Shown here: positions 8,217-15,206 of the stretch, in pieces
Numbering within the stretch: position 1 is the stretch's first letter
How the letters are laid out: every line of letters begins with the position of its first letter
From: Planctomycetota bacterium
GTDB taxonomy: Bacteria; Planctomycetota; UBA1135; UBA2386
Assembly (NCBI GenBank): GCA_020425885.1
Contig: JAGQRA010000623.1
Location: 1 to 24,892 of the forward strand
Reading direction: 5' to 3'
DNA: 24,892 nucleotides
Position numbers and translations under genes: made by a program
The notes under the pieces: model-generated
Databases searched by the model: none
What the model saw: only the letters and a program-made list of their open reading frames with translations
Told to the model about the DNA's origin: nothing

Positions 8217-9149
8217 TCAGTCGGGCAATGAGGTCTCGGCCAGGGTCTCGTGCAGCAGGGCTTCGGGACAGCCCCCGCTGTGGGTCGCGAGTCGGTGGGC
8301 CCAAGCCGGGACCAGCAGCGCACGGACGTCGTCGGGGACGACGAAGTCGCGGCCGTGCAGCCAGGCACGGGCGCGGCAGGCACGGTGCAGCGCCTGCGCG
8401 CCGCGCGTGCTGACACCGAGCACGGTGTCGGGCATCGAGCGCGTGCGCTGGGCGAGCTCGACGACGAATGCGGTCAGCTCGCGGTCGCACCTGACCGCCT
8501 GAACCTCCTTGCGGGCCGCGAGCACGTCCTCGGCGGTGGCCACGGGAGCGAGTTCGTCGACGATGCGGTGGCCGTCTTCGTGGGCCACGACCGCGATCTC
8601 GTTGTCGGTGTCGGGGTAACCGAGGCTGATCCGCAACAGGAAACGATCGAGCTGGTTCTCGGGCAGCGGGTACGTGCCGGCCGAGGTCATCGGGTTCTGC
8701 GTGGCGATGACGAAGAACGGGTCCGGCAGGGTGTGGCTCTCGCGATCGACCGTGACGCGGCGCTCGGCCATGCATTCGAGCAGCGCCGATTGGGTGCGCG
8801 GCGGGGTACGATTGAGTTCGTCGGCCAGCAACACCGAGGCGAAGACCGGGCCGCGGCGGAAGGTCAGCTCACCGGTGCGCGGGTGGTAGATCTGGGCGCC
8901 GACGATGTCGGCCGGCAGCAGATCCGCGGTGCACTGGACGCGCTGGAAGGGCAGGTCGAGGGCGCGGGCGAGTGATCTGGCGAGCAGGGTCTTGCCGACG
9001 CCGGGGTGATCCTCGATGAGCAGGTGGCCACCCGAGAACAGGGCGATGAGGGCGAGTTCGATCGCCTCCGGTTTGCCCCGTAGTCCCTGGCCGACCCGGT
9101 CGGAGAGCTTCTGTGCGAGTTCGGTCATCCTGTGGGGTTTGGTGAGCAT
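8217..9149 (-). CDS. MoxR-family AAA+ ATPase
   Basis: A 310-residue protein if translation starts at ATG 9147-9149, which has GAGGT eight bases upstream. An in-frame ATG at 9177-9179 would add ten residues but has no SD. Walker A is EDHPGVGKT (46-54), Walker B is LLADELNR with Asp110 and Glu111, and sensor 1 is ATQNP with Asn152. The Arg-rich sensor 2 / lid region (VLGVSTRGAQALHRA) follows. Length and motifs are standard for MoxR. These ATPases act as chaperones or assembly factors for partners, often ones with VWA or DUF58 domains. As first gene of the MoxR-DUF58-transglutaminase operon it probably remodels or activates the two downstream membrane proteins; that role is inference from context. 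Confidence 0.93.
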   Translation of the reverse strand: MLTKPHRMTELAQKLSDRVGQGLRGKPEAIELALIALFSGGHLLIEDHPGVGKTLLARSLARALDLPFQRVQCTADLLPADIVGAQIYHPRTGELTFRRGPVFASVLLADELNRTPPRTQSALLECMAERRVTVDRESHTLPDPFFVIATQNPMTSAGTYPLPENQLDRFLLRISLGYPDTDNEIAVVAHEDGHRIVDELAPVATAEDVLAARKEVQAVRCDRELTAFVVELAQRTRSMPDTVLGVSTRGAQALHRACRARAWLHGRDFVVPDDVRALLVPAWAHRLATHSGGCPEALLHETLAETSLPD

Positions 9150-9179
9150 AGCGGCGACCTCGAGAAGCGGAACCGGCAT

Positions 9180-9385
9180 GGGCAGGTCGGCAGGGAACGA
9201 CGCCGTGGGGGCCTGGGACCCGATGTCGACCTGGCTGGAGGGGCGTTACCGGCAACGGTGGCGTCGGACCGGAGGTTCAATGGCTGCGACGACGGCCGCT
9301 TTCGTGCCATACTCGTCGGCGTTCGGACCGCTCGGCCACGCTCCACTCCGTTCCGGCTCGCCGTGGTTTGCCGATGGAGACGACG
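9180..9385. other. intergenic region between divergent genes
   Basis: About 200 bases separate the MoxR operon from the lipoprotein gene going the other way, so promoters for both directions should lie here. A TATA-like CATACT occurs at 9308-9313, but I see no convincing -35 box at the right distance. No gene, tRNA or strong hairpin is evident. Confidence 0.4.
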
Positions 9386-9784
9386 ATGAAGACGCAACTC
9401 GTGCTCGCGCTCGTGACGGCAGGCCTCGGGTCCTGCGCCGCCCGACCCTATCCCGCCTTCGGCATCGAAGACGGCACCGAGCCTATCGATCACGTCGTGG
9501 TCAGCGAGGCCTCCTTGCAGGACGTCGTGCAGGTCGGGCGCCCGCAGATCGAGCGGGTTGCAGACGGTGGGGCGCGGGTCGTGCTCGTCGTCCACAACGG
9601 CGACATCGAGACGATCGAGGTGATGGCCGAGCTCGTGTTGCTGGCCGAGGGCCGGGAGCCGGTCGGCGCCGCCGGCAACGGGCAGGTCGCGGTGATCGGG
9701 CCCGATTGCACGGTGGCGGTAGGGTGGGATTGGCCGGTCGGTCGGGACTCGGGCTACGAGATCAGGCTGTCCTGGAACAAGTGA
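9386..9784 (+). CDS. small lipoprotein, possibly YcfL/DUF1425-like
   Basis: A 132-residue protein. ATG 9386 is chosen because GGAG (9376-9379) lies six bases upstream and the encoded N-terminus MKTQLVLALVTAGLGSC is a clean lipoprotein signal ending at Cys17 (LGSC); an in-frame ATG at 9374 would add four residues. The mature part is a small beta sandwich by appearance: VVVSEASLQDVVQVGRPQI, then an ARVVLVVHNGD strand, and a C-terminal AVIGPDCTVAVGWDWPV stretch. The order of strands and the conserved Asn after ARVVLVV recall the YcfL/DUF1425 lipoprotein family, but identity is low and this is only a suggestion. It lies 36 bases upstream of the ornithine cyclodeaminase-like gene, with no clear functional link. 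Confidence 0.7.
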   Translation: MKTQLVLALVTAGLGSCAARPYPAFGIEDGTEPIDHVVVSEASLQDVVQVGRPQIERVADGGARVVLVVHNGDIETIEVMAELVLLAEGREPVGAAGNGQVAVIGPDCTVAVGWDWPVGRDSGYEIRLSWNK

Positions 9785-9820
9785 GATGGGGCGCGGGCAT
9801 CGGCCTGCTACGTTCGCGGT

Positions 9821-11050
9821 GTGAGCAAGCCAGTAGTCGTCACCTTCCAGGCCAGGGGTCACCTGATCGACTCGGGCCTGCTCTCCGACGCCCTCGAGGC
9901 GGTGCAGGCTGCCGGTGGCGGCTATCGCGTGCTGCATCTCGACATCGGCACGCATCGCTGGGACGAGAGCCAGCTCGAGCTCGAGGTGACGACGCCTGAC
10001 GTCGCGACGTTCGAACGGGTCAGGGCGGACCTGATGTCGCTCGGCCTGAGCGAGACGGCGACGCAGGACGCCGTGCTGGCCGAGGTCGAAGCCGACGGTG
10101 TCGCGCCCGATGGCTTCTACTCGACGACCAATCTCGCCACCGAGGTGCGTATCGACGGCGAGTGGCTTCATGTCGAACGGCAGCGGATGGATGCCACCGT
10201 CGTGGTCCAGGGCAAGAAGGCGCAGTGCATCAAGCTGCGCGATCTCACCAAGGGGCAGCGTCTCGTGCTCGGTTTCGCCGGCGTCAGGCTCACCCCCAAC
10301 ACGAGTCGGAAGCTGCAGGAAGGGCACTTCGGCTTCATGCAGAGCGGGGCCAGCTCGGAACGGCGGCTTGCCGCCCAGGTCGCCGAGGTCGCGCGGGTGT
10401 GGCGAGAGGTTCGCGACGCGGGCAGGAAGGTCGTGTTGGTCGCCGGTCCGGTGGTCGTTCACGTCGGCGCCGCGCCGGCGCTGGCCGCGATCGTGCGCGC
10501 CGGGCTCGTCGACGGGTTGCTCAGCGGCAATGCGCTCGCCGTCCACGACATCGAGGCCGCGCTCTACGGCACCAGCCTCGGCATCGAGCTGCAGAACGGC
10601 GTCGCGGCCGTGCACGGGCACATGCATCACATGCGGGCGATCAACACCATCCGGCGCGCCGGCAGCATCGCCAATGCGGTCGCGACCGGAGTGCTGACGA
10701 GTGGGGTCATGCATGCCTGCATCGCCTCGCGCGTCCCGTTCTGTCTCGCCGGTTCGATTCGTGACGACGGGCCGCTGCCGGACACCGAGATGGAGCTGAT
10801 CGCGGCGCAGGCCCACTATGCCGAGATCCTCGAAGGTGCCGGTCTCGTCGTCATCCTGAGCTCGATGCTGCACGGCATCGGTGCGGGCAACATGATCCCG
10901 GCCGAGGTGCGAACGGTCTGCGTCGACATCCATCCCGCCGTCGTCAGCAAGCTCGGCGATCGGGGTTCGGCGCAGAGCCAGGGCATCGTCACCGACGTCG
11001 GCGCGTTCCTCGGCGCCCTCGCCGAGCAGCTCGGCGTCGAGGTCGGCTAA
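9821..11050 (+). CDS. archaeal-type ornithine cyclodeaminase / LOR-SDH family protein (TIGR00300)
   Basis: A 409-residue cytoplasmic protein starting at GTG 9821. The N-terminal about 100 residues match the LOR/SDH bifunctional enzyme conserved region, with features such as GHLIDSGLLSDALEAV and DESQLELEV. The central and C-terminal parts hold the conserved blocks GPVVVHVGAAPALAAI, GNALAVHDIEAALYGTSLG and ILSSMLHGIGAGNMIPAEV, typical of TIGR00300. Members of this family include the archaeal ornithine cyclodeaminase and the C-terminal domain of cyanobacterial AgrE/ArgZ, which convert ornithine to proline and ammonia with NAD. The length is normal for the stand-alone form, and there is no arginine-dihydrolase domain. 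No other arginine or proline gene is nearby. No SD precedes the GTG; TACGTT at 9809-9814 ends six bases before it, hinting at a leaderless transcript. Confidence 0.8.
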   Translation: MSKPVVVTFQARGHLIDSGLLSDALEAVQAAGGGYRVLHLDIGTHRWDESQLELEVTTPDVATFERVRADLMSLGLSETATQDAVLAEVEADGVAPDGFYSTTNLATEVRIDGEWLHVERQRMDATVVVQGKKAQCIKLRDLTKGQRLVLGFAGVRLTPNTSRKLQEGHFGFMQSGASSERRLAAQVAEVARVWREVRDAGRKVVLVAGPVVVHVGAAPALAAIVRAGLVDGLLSGNALAVHDIEAALYGTSLGIELQNGVAAVHGHMHHMRAINTIRRAGSIANAVATGVLTSGVMHACIASRVPFCLAGSIRDDGPLPDTEMELIAAQAHYAEILEGAGLVVILSSMLHGIGAGNMIPAEVRTVCVDIHPAVVSKLGDRGSAQSQGIVTDVGAFLGALAEQLGVEVG

Positions 11051-11086
11051 CCTGGCGACCCGTGCCCGGCCGATGGTGCCGATGCC

Positions 11087-12178
11087 ATGGGACTCTTCGC
11101 CGTAGTCACGACCGCCCTGTTCGCGCCCGGCCTGCAGCAGGCACCCCTACCCGCACTCCCGGTCGAGCTGCCCGAGGTCGTGTTGAGCGACGTCGCCGAC
11201 GATCGGGTGCCGATCACGGCCTTCGGGCTCGGCAACGGCGGGCTCGACGCCACCAGGCCGCCGACCGCGCTGCGCTGGAGCGAGGACGGCTGCACGACGC
11301 CGGGCGACGTTCGGGTGCAGGTCCTGACCGCCGGCGTGAAGCTGACCTTCCCCTCCGGCCGCGAGCTGTTGGTCGCTCCCGATGGCCACCTGCACCTGCG
11401 AGATGGTGCCGTGGCCGGGCCATTCCCGACCGGACTCGAGCTGCACCTTGCGGATGGAGCGGTCGTGCGCATCGGCCTTGCCCGAACCGGCCGCAATCCG
11501 ATCGGCGAGGTCACGGTGGTGCACGGTGAGCGTGCGCTGCAACCCTGGCGGCGCGGGCGCAGCACGCGGGCGATCGTCAGGGCCGGATTCTGGGGCGGTG
11601 TGCGACTCTGCTGCTGCGGCGACGGCGGCGAGGTGTATCGGGCGATCGCCATCGGGCCTCTCATCACCCTCGACCGGGTCCTCGTTCCGACCGCTCGCGA
11701 ACGGGATACCCCCGAGCAACGCCTCGTGGTGTTGACGGCACCCATGATGCAGGCGATGTCCCAGATCCCGCGGCAGAGCCGGGCCCCCGATCAGGACCTG
11801 CGGCAGGCCGTGCGGGCGGTGTCGGCGATGGCCGTGCGCGGCGATGCGGTCTTTCCTGACGGCGCCGCGCTGCGGCGGGCCGAGCGGGACGCCCTGCGCT
11901 GGGGTCTCCCTTCTGGTTACGAACTCGAACTGGCCCTGGACGGACCGCGGGCGCCACGCCTGTCTCTGTTCGCCGGCCGGGCGCGGCGGCCGATGGTGGA
12001 GTGGACGCTCGGCAACAGCTCGGCTGCCTACCTGAACAACCCCAGGGCCGATGAGCCCGGGGCTTCGCGATGGCATGGCAACGGCGTGCCCATGCCAATG
12101 GTGGCGCCGGCGTTGCAGGTGCGGCGTGAGCTGCTCGAACATGCCCAGGTGCTGCGCCTGATCCGTCGCCTGCAGTAG
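11087..12178 (+). CDS. unrecognised protein, probably exported
   Basis: A 363-residue protein that I cannot assign to a family. The N-terminus MGLFAVVTTALFAPGLQQAP is hydrophobic and could be a weak signal peptide, but it has no Lys or Arg, so export is uncertain. Residues about 35-190 are beta-rich, with repeated short strands such as VKLTFPSGRELLV and GLELHLADGAVVRIGLA. A Cys triplet (RLCCCGDGGEVYRAIAIG) lies at about residues 173-175. The C-terminal half is more helical and Arg-rich. It starts 36 bases after the ornithine cyclodeaminase-like gene on the same strand. No SD is visible before ATG 11087. Length and third-codon G+C bias support a real gene. Confidence 0.65.
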   Translation: MGLFAVVTTALFAPGLQQAPLPALPVELPEVVLSDVADDRVPITAFGLGNGGLDATRPPTALRWSEDGCTTPGDVRVQVLTAGVKLTFPSGRELLVAPDGHLHLRDGAVAGPFPTGLELHLADGAVVRIGLARTGRNPIGEVTVVHGERALQPWRRGRSTRAIVRAGFWGGVRLCCCGDGGEVYRAIAIGPLITLDRVLVPTARERDTPEQRLVVLTAPMMQAMSQIPRQSRAPDQDLRQAVRAVSAMAVRGDAVFPDGAALRRAERDALRWGLPSGYELELALDGPRAPRLSLFAGRARRPMVEWTLGNSSAAYLNNPRADEPGASRWHGNGVPMPMVAPALQVRRELLEHAQVLRLIRRLQ

Positions 12179-12230
12179 CCCCGGTCGTCGGACCTCGATC
12201 CCGCTTCGAAACTGCGGGGAACTCCGGGGC
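12178..12230 (+). terminator. nested inverted repeats just after a stop codon
   Basis: GCCCCGG (12178-12184) pairs with CCGGGGC (12224-12230), and an inner CCCGC (12200-12204) pairs with GCGGG (12214-12218). The structure starts at the last base of the stop codon of the upstream gene. There is no U-tract, so it is at best a weak or factor-assisted terminator. Confidence 0.3.
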
Positions 12231-12287
12231 CACGGATCACGTTCGCCCGCGCCCCGGCACGCCGTATGCATGGCACGGCATGCCTTC

Positions 12288-12293
12288 GAGGTG
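12288..12293 (+). promoter_or_regulatory. Shine-Dalgarno GAGGTG that decides the start of the VIT-VWA gene
   Basis: GAGGTG matches the anti-SD perfectly and lies seven bases before ATG 12301. It rules against the earlier in-frame ATG 12280, which would place extra Cys-containing residues ahead of a good signal peptide. Confidence 0.7.
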
Positions 12294-12300
12294 CTGCATC

Positions 12301-14805
12301 ATGGCCAGAATCCAGACCGCGTCCTTCTCGCTCCTTCTCCTGCTCTCGACACCTGTGGCGGCTCAGGGCCTCCTGATCCAGCCGCCGCCGCAACCGCAGC
12401 CGTCCGCTTCCGACCCGGCACTTCAGGAGCCCTCACCGAGGCCGTATCACGGTCGCCTGGTGACGCTACAGAACACCCGTATCCGGGCCGAGATCGTCGA
12501 TGGGGTGGCCACCACGGTGATCGAGCAGACGTTCCACAACCACGGTGGGCGCGATGCCGAGGGGACCTGGTTCCTGCCGTTGCCGAACGGGGCCGTGGCC
12601 GATGGCTTCACGATGAACGTCGGCGGCAAGGAGCTGGCCGGCGAGGTGCTCGATGCCGGTCAGGCCCGATCGGTCTACGAATCGATCGTGCGCAGGAAGC
12701 GCGACCCGGGCCTGCTCGAATACGCCGGCGAGGGCATGCTGCGGGCGCGGGTGTATCCGATCCCGGCCCGCGGCGACGTCATCGTGACCGTGCGCCTGCG
12801 CCAGATCCTGCAGCCGCTCGGCAACATGTTCGAATGGCAGTGGCCATTGCGATCGATGCAGTACGGCGACACGGGCTGTGGGCCGCTCTCGATGGACGTG
12901 AAGATCAGCTCACAGACGCGCATCAGCACGGTCGTCAGCCCGCACGATTGCGCCGACATCGATCGCAAGGGGGATCACGAGGCGCGCGTGACCTTCGAAG
13001 GCAAGGGCGACCAGCTCGAGGACCTGCGCGTTCTCTATGGACTCAGCGAACAGGAGTTCGGCCTGCACCTGCTGACCTGGCGACAGCTGGCCGATCCCGG
13101 CTACTTCGTCATGCTGCTGTCGCCGCCGCGCGAGCTCGAGAAGAACATCCCGCGGCGCTGCGTGCAGTTCGTCGTCGACACGTCGGGCTCGATGAAGGGG
13201 GCCAAGATCGAGCAGGCCAAGAGCGCGTTGGGCATGTTCCTGAAGAGCCTGCGGCCGGGGGACCTGTTTCAGGTCGTGACGTTCGCGTCCTCGGTGCAGA
13301 CGTTCTTCGATCGGCCGCGCCTCGCCAGCGAGGAGAACATCGCGGCGGCGCTCACCCGCATCGATCGCCTCGAGGCCAAGGGCGGCACCAACATCGCGGA
13401 GGCGTTGCAGCAGGCGCTCGAGGTCGAGGTGCCCGCGGACGATGACGGCGGCTCGTGGCTCGGTCAGATCGTGTTCGTCACGGACGGTGAGCCGACGGTC
13501 GGCGTGACCGTGCCGAGTCAGATCCTCGAGCTCACGAGAAGCAAGGACCGGCAGCAGATGCGGCTGTTCGCGCTCGGCGTCGGCGACGAGATCGACGTGC
13601 GTCTGATCGACGACCTGGTGCAGCAGCACCGCGGTGCGCGCGATTTCGTCCGCAACAAGGAGAAGATCGAGGTCAAGGTCGACGCGCTGTGCCAGAAGAT
13701 CGCCTGGCCGGCCCTGACCGACGTCGAGGTGCGCTGCGACGAGCTCGATGCGTTCGACGTACACCCGACGCGAACCCGCGACCTGTTCTGTGGCGAGATG
13801 CTGCAGGTCGTCGGTCGCTACCGCAGCTCGGGGATGCAGGTCGTCCGCGTGCGCGGCAAGCAGAACGGTATCGCCCGCGAGTTCGTGTTCGAGGTCGAGT
13901 TCCCGAAGCTCGACGACAAGCACACGTTCGTGCAGACGATCTGGGCGCGTCAGCACGTGGCGACCCTGCTCGATGCGATCCGTCGCAACGGCGCGAGATC
14001 GGAGCTGATCGACGAGGTCCGACGGCTGGCGACGCGCTACGGCATCGTGACGCCCTACACCTCGCAGCTGATCGTCGAAGAGACCGAGCGGCTGGCGAGC
14101 GCGAGGCCTGACGATCGCCGCGCGGAGAGCGGCGGGAGGCGCGCGGGCGACAAGGCCGGCGCGCCGACGCCGCAGGAGCGGGATCGATTCGGCATGTCCT
14201 CGAAGACGCCTGGTCCGACGGGGCCCAGCACTCTCGGACCGCCGGTGCCGTCGGCGCCGGGGCCGGCCACGCGCGGCGGACAGGGCGCCCCGGCCCGTGG
14301 TGCTGCGCCCGGAAGCAGTGCGGCCCCCGCTTCGCCACGGCCGGATGCGACCCGTCGCCTCGCCGAGATGGGTAAGGACCGTACCGGCGCCGAGGCGGTG
14401 GCCGAGAGCGTGTTGACCGCCTCGGATGACTTCTTCCTCGGCGGTGGCAGCAAGGCCGACGCCGAGGCTCGGGCGCGTGTGCGCTTGGCCAAGCGGGAAG
14501 CGGAGATGCTGCGCCGGGCCGCGGGGCGGGTCTTCGTCAAAGCCGACGACGATCTCGTCGAACAGGGTCTGCCGACGGATTGGCAGGCGAAGGCCGTGAT
14601 CATCGAGGCCTTCTCCGACGCCTACTTCGAGTTGCTGCGCAGCAAGCCGCAGCTGCGCGCGATCCTGGCGCTCGGCGAGCGCGTCGTGTTCAAGGACGGC
14701 GATCGCATCGTCCACGTCAAGCCGGCGGCGACGAAGGAAGTTCAGGGAACCGAGCCGAAGAAGACCGAGCCGAAGAAGGCCGGCCAACCCGCGGTCGTCA
14801 AGTGA
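12301..14805 (+). CDS. secreted VIT + VWA domain protein
   Basis: An 834-residue protein. MARIQTASFSLLLLLSTPVAA is a signal peptide with likely cleavage after Ala21. Residues about 48-175 form a VIT (inter-alpha-trypsin inhibitor) domain: TTVIEQTFHNHGGRDAEGTW, then the conserved ARSVYESIVRRKRDPGLLEY. A VWA domain follows with a complete MIDAS metal site: Asp293-Thr-Ser295-Gly-Ser297, Thr363 in KGGTNIAEAL and Asp395 in VTDGEP. Residues about 605-690 are a Pro/Ala/Gly-rich linker. A C-terminal region (about 690-815) includes VFVKADDDLVEQGLPTD and a helical segment ending LALGERVVFKDG, a tail seen after VIT-VWA in other bacteria. The last about 20 residues are Lys/Glu/Pro-rich. MIDAS VWA domains bind protein ligands through a metal ion, so a periplasmic or surface adhesion/assembly role is inferred. 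Confidence 0.9.
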   Translation: MARIQTASFSLLLLLSTPVAAQGLLIQPPPQPQPSASDPALQEPSPRPYHGRLVTLQNTRIRAEIVDGVATTVIEQTFHNHGGRDAEGTWFLPLPNGAVADGFTMNVGGKELAGEVLDAGQARSVYESIVRRKRDPGLLEYAGEGMLRARVYPIPARGDVIVTVRLRQILQPLGNMFEWQWPLRSMQYGDTGCGPLSMDVKISSQTRISTVVSPHDCADIDRKGDHEARVTFEGKGDQLEDLRVLYGLSEQEFGLHLLTWRQLADPGYFVMLLSPPRELEKNIPRRCVQFVVDTSGSMKGAKIEQAKSALGMFLKSLRPGDLFQVVTFASSVQTFFDRPRLASEENIAAALTRIDRLEAKGGTNIAEALQQALEVEVPADDDGGSWLGQIVFVTDGEPTVGVTVPSQILELTRSKDRQQMRLFALGVGDEIDVRLIDDLVQQHRGARDFVRNKEKIEVKVDALCQKIAWPALTDVEVRCDELDAFDVHPTRTRDLFCGEMLQVVGRYRSSGMQVVRVRGKQNGIAREFVFEVEFPKLDDKHTFVQTIWARQHVATLLDAIRRNGARSELIDEVRRLATRYGIVTPYTSQLIVEETERLASARPDDRRAESGGRRAGDKAGAPTPQERDRFGMSSKTPGPTGPSTLGPPVPSAPGPATRGGQGAPARGAAPGSSAAPASPRPDATRRLAEMGKDRTGAEAVAESVLTASDDFFLGGGSKADAEARARVRLAKREAEMLRRAAGRVFVKADDDLVEQGLPTDWQAKAVIIEAFSDAYFELLRSKPQLRAILALGERVVFKDGDRIVHVKPAATKEVQGTEPKKTEPKKAGQPAVVK

Positions 14806-14830
14806 TGCGCTGATGCGCTCGTGACGCCCG

Positions 14831-14857
14831 GGCCCGGCCACCGTACCGTGCCGGGCC
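14831..14857 (+). repeat. GC-rich hairpin abutting the next start codon
   Basis: GGCCCGGC (14831-14838) and GCCGGGCC (14850-14857) are perfect reverse complements, and the right arm ends on the base before ATG 14858. There is no U-tract. It may be a terminator for the VIT-VWA gene, or block ribosome access to the small downstream gene. A TACCGT (14844-14849) in the loop, 17 bases after GTGACG (14821-14826), could alternatively be a -10 box. Confidence 0.45.
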
Positions 14858-15178
14858 ATGCTCGGATTGCTGAGGTGGTTCGTCGTGCTGCTGGGTGGCC
14901 TGATCCTCGGGGCGGGCATGACCCTGCACGGTCAGGTGGCGCTCGCCCGCTACATGCGTGACGAGGTCGAGAACACGTTCGTGTTGTGGCGCGCGCTCGG
15001 TCGCGCCACCTTCTACTTCCAGGGCGGTGAGACGCGGATGGCGTTGGCGATGTCCGAAGTGCCGCCCGAGGCGCTCGATCAGTCGGATCGCGCGGCGTGG
15101 GTGCTGGTCGCGATAGGTGTGCTCTTCGCCTTCAGCGGCCCGTTGATCCCGAGGCCGAAGCCGGCCAAGAAGGCCTGA
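14858..15178 (+). CDS. small two-helix membrane protein
   Basis: A 106-residue protein. Two hydrophobic segments, LLRWFVVLLGGLILGAGMTL (about residues 4-23) and AWVLVAIGVLFAFSGPLIP (about 80-98), flank an amphipathic middle with acidic and aromatic residues (VENTFVLWRALGRATFYFQGG). The C-terminus is Lys-rich (RPKPAKKA), which would favour a cytoplasmic tail and a hairpin topology. No recognised family. It lies between the VIT-VWA gene and the convergent HEAT-VWA gene. No SD; a GC-rich hairpin touches its ATG. Third-codon bias supports coding. Confidence 0.65.
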   Translation: MLGLLRWFVVLLGGLILGAGMTLHGQVALARYMRDEVENTFVLWRALGRATFYFQGGETRMALAMSEVPPEALDQSDRAAWVLVAIGVLFAFSGPLIPRPKPAKKA

Positions 15179-15206
15179 GTCCGGGCGCGAGCGGCGGGTC
15201 AGTCGG

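Noticed and set aside
9125..10933. 602-codon minus-strand open frame opposite the ornithine cyclodeaminase-like gene
   Set aside because: Low-complexity Arg/Asp/His translation without any recognisable motif; the plus strand encodes a conserved family across the same bases.
12910..14919. 669-codon minus-strand open frame opposite the VIT-VWA gene
   Set aside because: A shadow of GC-rich coding DNA; the VIT, MIDAS and signal peptide features are all on the plus strand.
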